44,607 nt of DNA from Hydrogenophilaceae bacterium (GTDB taxonomy: Bacteria; Pseudomonadota; Alphaproteobacteria; Caulobacterales; Aquidulcibacteraceae): the NCBI GenBank assembly GCA_013389015.1, contig JACAEE010000160.1, positions 1-44,607 on the forward strand, in the 5' to 3' direction. This document shows positions 8,933 through 17,185 of this stretch, in pieces; positions within the stretch are counted from its first letter, which is position 1; each line of letters begins with the position of its first letter. Under the pieces are notes generated by a model. It searched no databases and was not told where the DNA came from. It saw only the letters and a program-made list of their open reading frames with translations. The position numbers and the translations under genes are program-made.

Positions 8933-10876
8933 ATGCGGATGATGGTGGGCGGTGCGGCGCTGGCGCTGTGCGCGGCGATCGGGTTAGGCGCGCTTGCGCA
9001 AACAGGGGGAGAGGCGGGCGCGGGCGTGGAGCGGCGCACGCGCGGCGCGCTGACGCTGGAGAACGTGCCGGAGACGCCGCCGGCGGTGCGCGAGCGGCTG
9101 CGGCAATATGTGAACACGCGCGGGGCGAGCTTCCAGGATTGGCTGCCCGGCGGCGGGATGCTGATCGCCACGCGATTCGCCAACACGACGCAGATCCATC
9201 GGGTGGACATGCCGATGGGCGCGCGCACGCAGATCACCTTCTATGACGAGCCGGTCGGCGGCGCGGCGGTGCGGCGCGACGGGTCGGGCGATTTCTTCTT
9301 CGCGCGCGATTCCGGGGGCGATGAGAATTATCAGGGCTTCCTGATGACGCCGCGCGGCGCGGTGCAGCTGACCGAGCCGGGCACGCGCAATCAGGGCTTC
9401 ACGCAGAGCCAGGACGGCGGCTTGATCGCCTGGGCGCTCGCGCCGCAGGATTCACAGAACTACGACATCTTTCTCGCCGATCCGGGCGATCCGGCGTCGC
9501 GGCGCCTGATCCTCGACGGCGAAGGCGCGATCGGGCCGCTCGATTTCTCGCCGGACGGGACGCGGCTCTTGCTCGGGCACTATATCTCGGTGACGAAGAG
9601 CCGCCGTTTCGTGCTCGATCTGCGAACGGGCGGGCTCAGCGAAATCACGCCGGACCTCGATGTCGCGTATGACGGGGGCGAGTTCACGCCGGACGGGCGG
9701 CGCATCATCGTGGCCAGCGACGAGGGCAGGGATTTTCTCGGGCTCGTCGAAATCGATCTCGCCACCGGCGCGCGGGCGCTCTTGACGCCCGATCTCGGCT
9801 GGGACGTGGAGAGCTTCGACCTCTCCGAGGACGGACGCATGCTCGCTTATGTCGTCAATGAAGCGGGCGCCTCGCGGCTGCATCTGCGCGACATGCGGGC
9901 CAGGCGGATTCTGCCGTCACCAGGTTTGCCGCCGGGCGTGGTGTTCGGCGTGAAATTCGATCCGAGCGGGCGGCGGCTCGGCTTCACGCTCAACAGCGCG
10001 ACGAGCCCAAGCGACGCCTATTCCTATGATCTGCGCACGCGCGCGCTGACGCGGTGGACGCAGAGCGAAGTGGGCGGGCTCGATCCGGCGATCTTCGTTT
10101 CGCCCGAGCTGATCACGTGGCGCAGCTTCGACGGGCGCGAGATCAGCGGCTTCTATTATCGCCCGCGCGGCGCCGGGCCGCATCCGGTGATCATCAATAT
10201 CCATGGCGGGCCGGAAAGCCAGGCGCGGCCGACCTTCTCCTCCACGATCCAATATTGGGTGAACGAGCTGGGCGCGGCGGTGATCCTGCCGAACGTGCGC
10301 GGCTCGACCGGGTTCGGGAAGGATTTCGTCGCGCTCGACAATGGCGCGCGGCGCGAGGATTCGGTGCGCGACATCGGCGCGCTGCTCGATTGGATCGATG
10401 CGCGCGAGGAGCTCGATGGCGACCGGGCGATGGTCTATGGCGGCTCTTATGGCGGCTACATGGTGCTGGCGTCGATGACGCATTACAATGAGCGGCTCGC
10501 CGGCGCGGTGAACATCGTCGGCATCTCCAATTTCGTGACGTTCCTGGAGAACACGAGCGGCTACCGGCAAGACCTCAGACGTGTGGAATATGGCGACGAA
10601 CGCGATCCGGCGATGCGCGAAGTCCTGATGGCGATCTCGCCGCTCACCAACGCGGCGCGGATCACCAAGCCGCTGTTCATCATTCATGGCGCGAACGATC
10701 CGCGCGTGCCGGTGAGCGAGGCGGAGCAATTGCTCGCCGCCGTGCGCGGCAATGGCGGGGAGGCGTGGCTGATGCTGGCGGCGAACGAGGGCCACGGCTT
10801 CGCCCGGCGCGAGAACCAGGACGCGCAGCGCGAAGCCGAGACGCTGTTCTTCCAGCGCGTGTTGGGCTTGGAGTAA
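8933..10876 (+). CDS. Secreted S9 (prolyl oligopeptidase/acylaminoacyl peptidase) family peptidase
   Basis: A 647-residue exported serine peptidase. A signal peptide (residues 1-24, ending ALAQ) precedes a WD40-like beta-propeller built of DFSPDGTRLL-type blades. An alpha/beta-hydrolase domain follows, with the catalytic triad visible as Ser505 in GGSYGGYMV, Asp589 in GANDPRVP and His621 in NEGHGF. The propeller normally restricts access to peptides, so it probably trims exported or imported oligopeptides in the periplasm. Start choice: ATGs lie at 8927, 8933, 8939 and 8942; gggag at 8922-8926 suits 8933 best. The gene ends just before repeat R1 copy B. Confidence 0.93.
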   Translation: MRMMVGGAALALCAAIGLGALAQTGGEAGAGVERRTRGALTLENVPETPPAVRERLRQYVNTRGASFQDWLPGGGMLIATRFANTTQIHRVDMPMGARTQITFYDEPVGGAAVRRDGSGDFFFARDSGGDENYQGFLMTPRGAVQLTEPGTRNQGFTQSQDGGLIAWALAPQDSQNYDIFLADPGDPASRRLILDGEGAIGPLDFSPDGTRLLLGHYISVTKSRRFVLDLRTGGLSEITPDLDVAYDGGEFTPDGRRIIVASDEGRDFLGLVEIDLATGARALLTPDLGWDVESFDLSEDGRMLAYVVNEAGASRLHLRDMRARRILPSPGLPPGVVFGVKFDPSGRRLGFTLNSATSPSDAYSYDLRTRALTRWTQSEVGGLDPAIFVSPELITWRSFDGREISGFYYRPRGAGPHPVIINIHGGPESQARPTFSSTIQYWVNELGAAVILPNVRGSTGFGKDFVALDNGARREDSVRDIGALLDWIDAREELDGDRAMVYGGSYGGYMVLASMTHYNERLAGAVNIVGISNFVTFLENTSGYRQDLRRVEYGDERDPAMREVLMAISPLTNAARITKPLFIIHGANDPRVPVSEAEQLLAAVRGNGGEAWLMLAANEGHGFARRENQDAQREAETLFFQRVLGLE

Positions 10877-10885
10877 GCGCCCGCG

Positions 10886-11018
10886 TTCCCTTCTCCCGCC
10901 TTGGGCTGGAGAAGGTGGTCGCGCAGCGACCGGATGAGGGTGGGGCGCCCAAACGAGGCGCGCCCCCTCATCCGTCAGCTTCGCTGACACCTTCTCCCCC
11001 GCGCGGGGGAGAAGGGAA
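10886..11018. repeat. Intergenic palindromic repeat, family R1, copy B
   Basis: A 133-bp near relative of the element at 4785. It begins ttcccttctcccgcc and ends in a perfect ccttctccccc/gggggagaagg hairpin. It carries the same central pair, ccggatgagggtggggcgc and gcgccccctcatccg. It separates the S9 peptidase from threonine ammonia-lyase and can terminate the former. Confidence 0.88.
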
Positions 11019-11071
11019 GGTAGAGGAAAGGGCGGCGTTGCGCCGGACGTAGCGGGCGCTTAGGATTCGGC

Positions 11072-12331
11072 ATGGCCAAGGCCGCTGCTTCGCCTTCCGC
11101 GACCGATCTTCCGGTTTCGTTCGACGACATCCGCGCGGCCGCCGCGCGGATCGAGGGCAAGGTGGAGCGTACGCCGCTCCGGCCTTCGCGCACGCTCTCC
11201 GAGATCACCGGCGCGGAGGTGTGGATCAAATTCGAGAACCTGCAGTTCACCGCCTCGTTCAAGGAGCGCGGCGCCTACAACAAGCTGGCGCAGCTGACGG
11301 AGGCGGAGCGCAAGGCCGGCGTGATCGCGATCAGCGCGGGCAACCACGCGCAGGGCGTGGCCTACAACGCCGCGCGGCTCGGGGTTCCCTCCACGATCGT
11401 GATGCCGCGCACGACGCCGTTCGTGAAAGTGGAGCATACGCGCAAGCATGGCGCGCGGGTGGTGCTGCACGGAGAGTCGATGAGCGAGGCGTTCGAGCAC
11501 GGCTATGCGCTGGCCGAACGCGAGCGGCTGACGCTCGTGCATCCGTTCGACGATGCGGCGATCATCGCCGGGCAAGGCACGATCGCGCTCGAAATGCTGG
11601 CGGACGAGCCCTCGCTCGATACGCTTGTGATCCCCGTCGGCGGCGGCGGGCTCATCAGCGGCAACGCGATCGCGGCGAAGCATCTGAAGCCCGGGATCGA
11701 GATCGTCGGCGTCGAAGCGGCGATGTATCCGGGGCTCTATTCCGAGCTGCGCGGCGAGCCGATCCGCGTGGGCGGGCAGACGATCGCCGAAGGGATCGCT
11801 GTCAAGCAGGCGGGGCGGCTCAATTTCCAGATCTGCAAGGCGCTGGTGGACGACGTGCTGCTGGTCGAGGAGGCGCAGCTCGAAGAGGCGGTGGCGCTCT
11901 ACGCCAATGTCGAGAAAACCGTGGCGGAAGGGGCGGGGGCGGCGGGCCTGGCGGCGCTGCTCGCGCATCCGGCGCGTTTCAAAGGGCGGCGCTGCGGACT
12001 CATCCTGTGCGGCGGCAACATCGATTCGCGGCTGCTGGCCTCGGTGCTGGTGCGCGAACTGGTGCGCGAGGGGCGAATCGCGCGGGTGCGCCTGATCGGG
12101 GACGATCAGCCAGGGCTTTTGTCGCGCGTATCCAAGGTGATTGGGGAACTGGGCGGAAACATCATCGAAGTGGCGCACAATCGCCTTGTTCTGGATATTC
12201 CGGCAAAGGGCGCGGAGATCGACTTCACGATCGAAACGCGTGATCTCGCGCATACGCGGGAGATCGTGGAAGGGCTCAAAGGCGCGGGCTACCCCGTACA
12301 GTTGCTGCCGTTCGAGGCGGCGACGGCGTGA
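11072..12331 (+). CDS. ilvA: Threonine ammonia-lyase (single ACT domain)
   Basis: A 419-residue PLP enzyme that deaminates L-threonine to 2-oxobutanoate, the first step towards isoleucine. Lys64 in TASFKERGAYN forms the Schiff base, AGNHAQGVA is the phosphate/substrate loop, and VGGGGLISG binds the PLP phosphate. About 75 C-terminal residues from RVRLIGDDQPGLLSRVSKVIGELGGNIIEV form one ACT domain, which gives allosteric control. One ACT and this length match the TIGR01127 type, intermediate between biosynthetic IlvA (two ACT-like repeats) and catabolic TdcB (none). The symbol is therefore a functional best guess. It is a stand-alone gene following repeat R1-B. Confidence 0.93.
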   Translation: MAKAAASPSATDLPVSFDDIRAAAARIEGKVERTPLRPSRTLSEITGAEVWIKFENLQFTASFKERGAYNKLAQLTEAERKAGVIAISAGNHAQGVAYNAARLGVPSTIVMPRTTPFVKVEHTRKHGARVVLHGESMSEAFEHGYALAERERLTLVHPFDDAAIIAGQGTIALEMLADEPSLDTLVIPVGGGGLISGNAIAAKHLKPGIEIVGVEAAMYPGLYSELRGEPIRVGGQTIAEGIAVKQAGRLNFQICKALVDDVLLVEEAQLEEAVALYANVEKTVAEGAGAAGLAALLAHPARFKGRRCGLILCGGNIDSRLLASVLVRELVREGRIARVRLIGDDQPGLLSRVSKVIGELGGNIIEVAHNRLVLDIPAKGAEIDFTIETRDLAHTREIVEGLKGAGYPVQLLPFEAATA

Positions 12332-12365
12332 AACGGCCGGCCGGGCGTGCTAGGGTTGCGGTTCG

Positions 12366-13238
12366 ATGCGGATGAAGGCGATGAACAGACATTCGCGCGC
12401 CTGCGTGGCCGGGTTCAGTCTGATGGCGATGGGCGCCGCAATCGGCGGCGCGGAGGCCGTCGCGCAGGAGGAGCTGGGCGCAGCGCCGCCGGATGTGCCG
12501 CAATGCCAGCGGAATCTGGGCGTCGTCCGCGTCGTCGATCGCGACGATGCGGAGGAGGCGCGGCCCTATGACTTGCCCGCGCCGCAAGGCTTCATGACGG
12601 CGGTGGTGCGCCGCTCGGGCTGCTTCTCGCTCGCGGCGCCGGACAGCGCCGGCGCGACGCCGGCGGACTATGTGCTGGTCGCGGCGCTGGAGGCGGGCGA
12701 AGCGCGGCGCGGGAACCGCGTCCTCGGCGTCGTGGGCAACATCATCAGCGGCCGCTGGGGGCGGCTGACGCGCAGCGCGCGCGAGCGGCGCGAGGGGCTG
12801 CTCGCGATCCTGTCGCTGGTGCGCGCCGGCACGGCGGAAAAAGTCACCGAAACGCGCGGGCGCGCGATCGATCAGGAATCGACGTGGGTCGTCGGCGGCA
12901 CGTATGGACTCGGCGACGTCGCGCGGGCGTGGGAGGAGTCGGAGATGGGGCGGATCGCCTCCTCCGCGTTCATCGACGCCTATGCGCAGATGATGGCCGA
13001 GCTCGGCGGGCTCGACGCGCCGCCGCAGGCGGCGGCCGGCGGCATGCTGCGCGCGCCGCGGGCGGTGAACATGCGCGCGGGCCCGACCGCTTCGCACGAG
13101 ATCGTGCGCACGCTGCCGGCCGGCGCGCTCGTGCGCGCCACCAGCGAAACGGACGGGCGCTGGCGGCTTGTGGTGGACGAAAACGACGTACAAGGATGGG
13201 TGCGCAGCGACCTGCTCGAGGCCGCGCCCGCGCCTTGA
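12366..13238 (+). CDS. Secreted protein with C-terminal bacterial SH3 domain
   Basis: A 290-residue exported protein. The signal peptide ends near AVA33. The middle region (about 45-195) contains ADYVLVAALEAGE and ends in AYAQMMAELGG, a layout reminiscent of CsgG-like or curli/holdfast-associated lipoproteins, but the match is weak and there is no lipobox. Residues about 220-285 are a bacterial SH3 domain: AVNMRAGPTASHEIVRTLPAG, then GRWRLVVDENDVQGWVRSDLL. Such domains commonly bind cell-wall peptides. Three in-frame ATGs open the gene (12366, 12372, 12381). It is followed 66 bases later by the host-attachment-family gene. The role is unknown; periplasmic wall binding is inferred. Confidence 0.8.
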   Translation: MRMKAMNRHSRACVAGFSLMAMGAAIGGAEAVAQEELGAAPPDVPQCQRNLGVVRVVDRDDAEEARPYDLPAPQGFMTAVVRRSGCFSLAAPDSAGATPADYVLVAALEAGEARRGNRVLGVVGNIISGRWGRLTRSARERREGLLAILSLVRAGTAEKVTETRGRAIDQESTWVVGGTYGLGDVARAWEESEMGRIASSAFIDAYAQMMAELGGLDAPPQAAAGGMLRAPRAVNMRAGPTASHEIVRTLPAGALVRATSETDGRWRLVVDENDVQGWVRSDLLEAAPAP

Positions 13239-13304
13239 TGTGGAACAACGCCGCCGCCGCGGCCGCGCCCTATGCATCGGACACGGACAGCGGCGGCGAG
13301 GGGC

Positions 13305-13769
13305 ATGAACGAGAGCGACATGATCCAGGACGGACGCACGCTGGTGCTGCTCGCCGATGGCCGGCGCGCGCGCGGCTATGTCGAGCCGCGGCGGGGCGCA
13401 AAGCTGGCGGAGGCGGCCGAATGGGCGCTGCAGATCAGCGAAGAAGAGCTGATCGCGCCGCAGGACCGCGCGCCGCGATCCTTCGACCGCGTCGGCGCCG
13501 GGCGCCACGCGATGGACGGCGGCGCGGTTCCCCATGAGGAGGAGGAGCGGCGATTCCTCGCCCGCGTCGCCCAGCGCCTGGCGGCCGCGACCCAGGCGAA
13601 GACGTTCGATCACCTGGTGATCGCGGCGCCGCCGCGGGCGCTCGGAATCCTGCGCGAGGCGCTGCCCGACAAGACGCGCGCGCTCATCCGGTTCGAGATC
13701 GCCAAAGACATCGTGGATGAAGACGCCGGCGCGGTGGCGAAGCGGCTCGCGGACCTGCGGATTCCTTAG
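13305..13769 (+). CDS. Host-attachment protein family (PF10116-like)
   Basis: A 154-residue cytosolic protein. It reads TLVLLADGRRARGYVEP, then a charged linker, then EEEERRFLARVAQRLAAATQAKTFDHLVIAAPPRALGILREAL, and it ends in a DIVDEDAGAVAKRLADL helix. This is the pattern of the family named for Agrobacterium plant-attachment mutants and related to archaeal release-factor-1-like folds (baeRF). The name is historical and the biochemical role is unknown. I chose the ATG at 13305, which has gaggggc just upstream and starts where homology is expected; an ATG at 13272 is also in frame. Confidence 0.8.
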   Translation: MNESDMIQDGRTLVLLADGRRARGYVEPRRGAKLAEAAEWALQISEEELIAPQDRAPRSFDRVGAGRHAMDGGAVPHEEEERRFLARVAQRLAAATQAKTFDHLVIAAPPRALGILREALPDKTRALIRFEIAKDIVDEDAGAVAKRLADLRIP

Positions 13770-13777
13770 CTCTACTT

Positions 13778-13912
13778 TTGGCGCGCCGGCGCAGAGTGGC
13801 AGACTCACTCGTCGAGGCGCCGATGAGATCGCCGGCGCGCGAGGGGATTCTTCCGTATGCAGAGCTTCTGCTCGTCCCGCCGTGAGGGGAGGGACGGAGC
13901 GCCGCGCGCCAA
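13778..13912. repeat. Convergent-gene intergenic region with long inverted repeats
   Basis: Arms ttggcgcgccggcgc (13778-13792) and gcgccgcgcgccaa (13899-13912) are complementary apart from one extra base. Inside, gccggcgcgc (13831-13840) can also pair with the left arm, and cgtccc/gggacg (near 13873-13896) makes a third hairpin. It lies between the stops of the host-attachment and protease genes, so it may serve as a bidirectional terminator. Confidence 0.6.
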
Positions 13913-13914
13913 GG

Positions 13915-15189
13915 CTACTTCCTGATGCGCGCTGGCGCGCGGAGGGGGCGGCCGATGCGGCCGGCGGCGAAGTCGGCGAGATGACGCTCAAAGGCGCCGG
14001 CGCTGACGGCGATGTAAAGGAACGCGACTTCGCCCGCGCGGCCCGCGTTGGAGCGGAAATTCGAATCGACGCCCGCCACGAAATACGCATCGCCGTCGCG
14101 CACGATGAGAGCCGAGCCGGAATCGCCGCGCGTGGTGTCGCACTCGTGCGAAAAAGTGTGGTCGCGGAACACTTCGACGACGCGGCATTCGATGTTGGCG
14201 GCGAGGAATTCGCCGGTGTCCCAGCCATAGCCGGCCTGGTAAAGCGCAGGGCGCGGCCCCGTGCGGCCGGGCGCGCCGAGCGCATTGCGCACGCCGAGAT
14301 AGCCGACCGCGCGGCCGATCGGCTCATCCAGCCGCAATAGAGCCCAATCGCGGCCGTCGACGGAATCGCCGCTCATGAAGCGCGTGTGCGTGAATTGCGG
14401 GTCCGTGTAATAGGCGACGACGTCGGCGCTATAGGGACCGCCCGGCGCGGGGGAGGCGGCGGTGAAGGCGCCGCGCGCATCGACCCCGCTCTCGCTGTGG
14501 ATGCAATGCGCGGCGGTGACGATGACATCCTCGCCGACCAAAGTGGCGGTGCAGGTCTCGCCGCTGGCGAGGCGCAACAGGCCGACTTGCGCCCAGGGGG
14601 ATTGGCTGGCGTCGACGCGGATGCGATCGTCCCGGCCGAAATAATGATCGTTGATCGTGAGCGGGCGCTCGCGGCCGACGCAGTCGGCGCGATCGGTGCG
14701 GCGTGCGCAGAGGCCTGTGCCGCCCTCCTCGCGCTCGTCGCAGATTCCGTTGAAGGCGTGTTCGCAGGAATCGTCGCGGAAGCGCAGGCGCGTGATGTCG
14801 CCGCAATCGGCGCGGTCCGTGCCGTTGACGCACGCGCCGGTGCCGAAACGGGGCTCGTCGCATTCGCCGTCGCGCGCCCATCGGCAGGAATCGTCATCGC
14901 CGGCGCGCATCGCGCGGCAATCGGAAAGATCGGTTCCAAGCGCGCAGGCGCCCGTGCCGATGTCGGGTTCGTCACATTCGCGATCATTGGCCCAGCGGCA
15001 GGAATCGTCGCCCCGCTCCGGCTTGCGCGCGAAGGCCGCCTGGCGGGACAGCGCAGGCTTCTCATCCGCCGCCGCAGCATGGGGGACGAAACGCACCGCC
15101 GGCTCGGGCGGCGCGGCCGCCGCGCCGATCAGCGCGGCAAGCGCAAAGACGAGAAGGCCTGCGCGGCGGCGCATGAATGATCGCAACAT
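13915..15189 (-). CDS. Secreted trypsin-like serine protease with three four-Cys repeats
   Basis: A 424-residue exported protease. A signal sequence (about 10-26) is followed by three tandem Cys-rich modules at residues 61-91, 99-129 and 139-170. Each has four cysteines (for example C64, C72, C82, C91) and the pattern DDSC...ECDEP...GTGAC...TDxxDC, probably two disulphides per module and possibly calcium binding through the acidic residues. A chymotrypsin-fold domain follows with His228 (TAAHC), Asp281 (GRDWALL) and Ser357 (RGDSGSA), so it should be active. The ATG at 15189 is chosen; GTG at 15198 and ATG at 15174 are alternatives. The modules may anchor the enzyme to a surface or matrix; this is inference. 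Confidence 0.9.
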   Translation of the reverse strand: MLRSFMRRRAGLLVFALAALIGAAAAPPEPAVRFVPHAAAADEKPALSRQAAFARKPERGDDSCRWANDRECDEPDIGTGACALGTDLSDCRAMRAGDDDSCRWARDGECDEPRFGTGACVNGTDRADCGDITRLRFRDDSCEHAFNGICDEREEGGTGLCARRTDRADCVGRERPLTINDHYFGRDDRIRVDASQSPWAQVGLLRLASGETCTATLVGEDVIVTAAHCIHSESGVDARGAFTAASPAPGGPYSADVVAYYTDPQFTHTRFMSGDSVDGRDWALLRLDEPIGRAVGYLGVRNALGAPGRTGPRPALYQAGYGWDTGEFLAANIECRVVEVFRDHTFSHECDTTRGDSGSALIVRDGDAYFVAGVDSNFRSNAGRAGEVAFLYIAVSAGAFERHLADFAAGRIGRPLRAPARIRK

Positions 15190-15273
15190 CGGCCTCACGC
15201 TAGCGCGTGAAACAGCGGGCGTGAAGCGGCTGCGCCTTGACCGGCGGCGGGGCGCAGGGTGAAAACGCGCGCC

Positions 15274-15951
15274 ATGTCACCGCCCTGTCTCTTCATCGGC
15301 AACAAAAACTATTCGTCATGGTCGATGCGGCCTTGGCTGGCGCTCAAATGGGCGGGGATCGCGTTCGAGGAACGCATGATCCCCCTCGGCGGGCCGGGCT
15401 ACGGCAAGAGCCGGATCGCCGAAATCCTGGCCGTATCCGACAGCGGCCGGGTGCCGGCGCTGCATGCGGGCGAGCTGCGCATCCACGATTCGCTGGCGAT
15501 CATGGAGTGGGCCAACGAGCAGGCGCCGGAGGCGGGGCTCTATCCGCGCGACGCCGGCTTGCGGGCGCTGGCGCGTTCGGCGGCGGCGGAGATGCATGCA
15601 GGCTTCGCCGCGATGCGCAACGCGATGTCGATGAACATCCGTAGACGGATGAAGACGGCGCCGGCCTGGTCCGACGAGGTGAAGGCCGATCTGGCGCGGC
15701 TGTTCGAGCTGTGGGGCGGCTTGCGCGCACGCCACGCGAATGGGGGGCCGTTCCTGTTCGGCGCCCGCGGGATCGTCGACGCCATGTACGCGCCGATGGC
15801 GACGCGATTGCGCACCTACGCCGTCGAGGCGCCGGCGGCGTGCCAGGCCTATTGCGAGGCGATCTTCGCCGATGATGCGTTTCGCGCGTGGGAGGCGGGG
15901 GCGCTGGCGGAGCCGCAGCGGATCGCCTCCACGGACGAGCTCTATACGTGA
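15274..15951 (+). CDS. Glutathione S-transferase family protein
   Basis: A 225-residue protein. The thioredoxin-like N-terminal domain opens LFIGNKNYSSWSMRPWLALK, with SSWS at the position of the catalytic Ser/Cys and SGRVPALHAGELRIHDSLAI as the glutathione-binding cis-Pro and Asp-Ser region. An all-helical C-terminal domain follows. This is a GST subgroup found in proteobacteria with unknown substrates. ATG 15274 is chosen; a GTG at 15259 is in frame. Its stop overlaps the GTG start of the first FKBP gene (GTGA), so the three genes form a translationally coupled operon. A TCCGTAGACGGA palindrome lies inside at 15638 and uses a rare AGA codon. Confidence 0.88.
   Translation: MSPPCLFIGNKNYSSWSMRPWLALKWAGIAFEERMIPLGGPGYGKSRIAEILAVSDSGRVPALHAGELRIHDSLAIMEWANEQAPEAGLYPRDAGLRALARSAAAEMHAGFAAMRNAMSMNIRRRMKTAPAWSDEVKADLARLFELWGGLRARHANGGPFLFGARGIVDAMYAPMATRLRTYAVEAPAACQAYCEAIFADDAFRAWEAGALAEPQRIASTDELYT
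15638..15649. other. TCCGTNNACGGA palindromic word, site 3
   Basis: TCCGTAGACGGA, perfect arms, inside the first GST gene. It forces a rare AGA arginine codon; the first base is codon position 2. Confidence 0.8.
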
Positions 15952-16490
15952 GGCGCGTTGCGGGCGCGTTGTTCGCCGCGGCGCTCTCGCTCTGCGGGTG
16001 CGATAACGACGCGGCGATCCTGGAAGAAGTCTCGCGGATCGAGAAGGAGCGCGTGGCGCGGCACGCGCAGCTGGCGGCGCAATCGCCGGCGTGGCTGGCG
16101 GAGAAGCGCGGCCATGCCGGCGCGGTGACGACGGCTTCGGGCCTCGTCTACGAAGTGCTGCGGGCGCCGCCCGATCCGAGCCTGCCGACGCCGACGCGCG
16201 CGTCGCGGGTGCTGATCGATTATGAGGGGCGGCTGCCGGACGGGACGGTGTTCGATTCCTCGTTGGGGCGGGGCGGGGCGCAGTTCGACGTCGCCGCCCT
16301 GGTGCCCGGGGTCGCCGAAATGCTGACGCTGATGCGGCCAGGGGAGGAGGTCGTCGCCTATATTCCCGCCGCGCTCGCTTATGGCGCGGAAGGCGCGGGC
16401 GAGGATGTGCCGCCTCATGTTGCGCTGGAATTCCGTATTCGCTTGATTGCGTTCGAACGCGATGAGGGATCCATGGCGGTGACGCAATGA
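15948..16490 (+). CDS. FKBP-like lipoprotein with altered active site
   Basis: A 180-residue protein starting at GTG 15948 inside the stop of the GST gene. The signal sequence ends in LCGC, making Cys18 the likely acylated residue, followed by a helical linker. Residues about 85-170 form an FKBP domain (IDYEGRLPDGTVFDSS...IPAALAYGAEGA). The Trp at the base of the FKBP prolyl-isomerase pocket is replaced by Val122 (PGVAEML), and the second half diverges from consensus, so catalysis may be weak or absent and the domain may act as a chaperone. It overlaps the next gene by four bases (ATGA). It is a paralogue of that gene. Confidence 0.88.
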   Translation: MRRVAGALFAAALSLCGCDNDAAILEEVSRIEKERVARHAQLAAQSPAWLAEKRGHAGAVTTASGLVYEVLRAPPDPSLPTPTRASRVLIDYEGRLPDGTVFDSSLGRGGAQFDVAALVPGVAEMLTLMRPGEEVVAYIPAALAYGAEGAGEDVPPHVALEFRIRLIAFERDEGSMAVTQ

Positions 16491-16978
16491 TGGCGACGCG
16501 ACGGGCGGCGCTGCTCGGCGCGCTGGCGGCTTCGGCGCTGGCGGGGTGCGCGAGCAAGCCGATGACGCCGGAGGAGCGCGCGGCGGAAAGCGTGCGGTTC
16601 CTGGCCGCCAATGCGCGCCGCGAGGACGTGCTGGCGACGCCGTCGGGGCTGCAATACCGGGTGTTGCGCGCGGTGCGCACGACGGCGCCGGCGCCGACGG
16701 CGGCGGATGCCGTGCGCGTGCATTATGAAGGGCGGCTGCCGGATGGGACGGTGTTCGATTCCTCCTATGAACGCGGCGAGCCGGCCGAGTTCGCGCTGGC
16801 GCGCGTCATCGCGGGGTGGACCGAAGGGCTGCAGCTGATGCGGCCCGGCGAGATGTACGAGTTCTTCGTGCCGCCGGCGCTGGCCTATGGCGAACGCGGC
16901 GCCGGCGGCGTCATCCCGCCGAACCAGGCGCTGATCTTCAAGGTGGAGCTGATCGAGGTGCTGGCGGCGGGGGAGTGA
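16487..16978 (+). CDS. FKBP-type peptidyl-prolyl cis-trans isomerase, lipoprotein
   Basis: A 163-residue lipoprotein with lipobox LAGC (Cys21). The FKBP domain spans about 75-157 and has canonical pocket residues: Tyr80, Phe90 and Asp91 in VHYEGRLPDGTVFD, Trp111 in IAGWTEGL and Tyr134 in PPALAYGERG. It should isomerise Xaa-Pro bonds of exported proteins on the periplasmic side. It is the last gene of the GST-FKBP-FKBP operon, starting in the stop of its diverged paralogue. The pair probably arose by tandem duplication. Confidence 0.92.
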   Translation: MMATRRAALLGALAASALAGCASKPMTPEERAAESVRFLAANARREDVLATPSGLQYRVLRAVRTTAPAPTAADAVRVHYEGRLPDGTVFDSSYERGEPAEFALARVIAGWTEGLQLMRPGEMYEFFVPPALAYGERGAGGVIPPNQALIFKVELIEVLAAGE

Positions 16979-17060
16979 CGCGCAGCGACCTCATGCCAGG
17001 CGACGACGCTCTTCACTTCCCTCATGCCGGGCGACTCCCGCGCATGCGCGCCAGCCTCCC

Positions 17061-17157
17061 TCATTCCGGCTGAAGCGTAGCGGAGAGCCGGAACCCAGAA
17101 GCAGACGCCTTACGAGCTCCTAGGTTCCGGATCGCGCGCTCTCGCGCGCGTCCGGAA
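17061..17157. repeat. Intergenic palindromic repeat, family R2, copy A
   Basis: An imperfect palindrome. It starts tcattccggctgaagcgtag, holds ccggaaccca and taggttccgg as inner arms, and ends in a gcgcgctctcgcgcgc hairpin with tccgga. The second copy is at 23993 and a relic at 30524. The element lies downstream of both the FKBP operon and cysQ. Upstream, 16979-17060 repeats related short words (tcatgcc, tcatgccggg). Confidence 0.75.
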
Positions 17158-17185
17158 GGAGCGGTTTGTCGGCGGCTGTGGCGCG

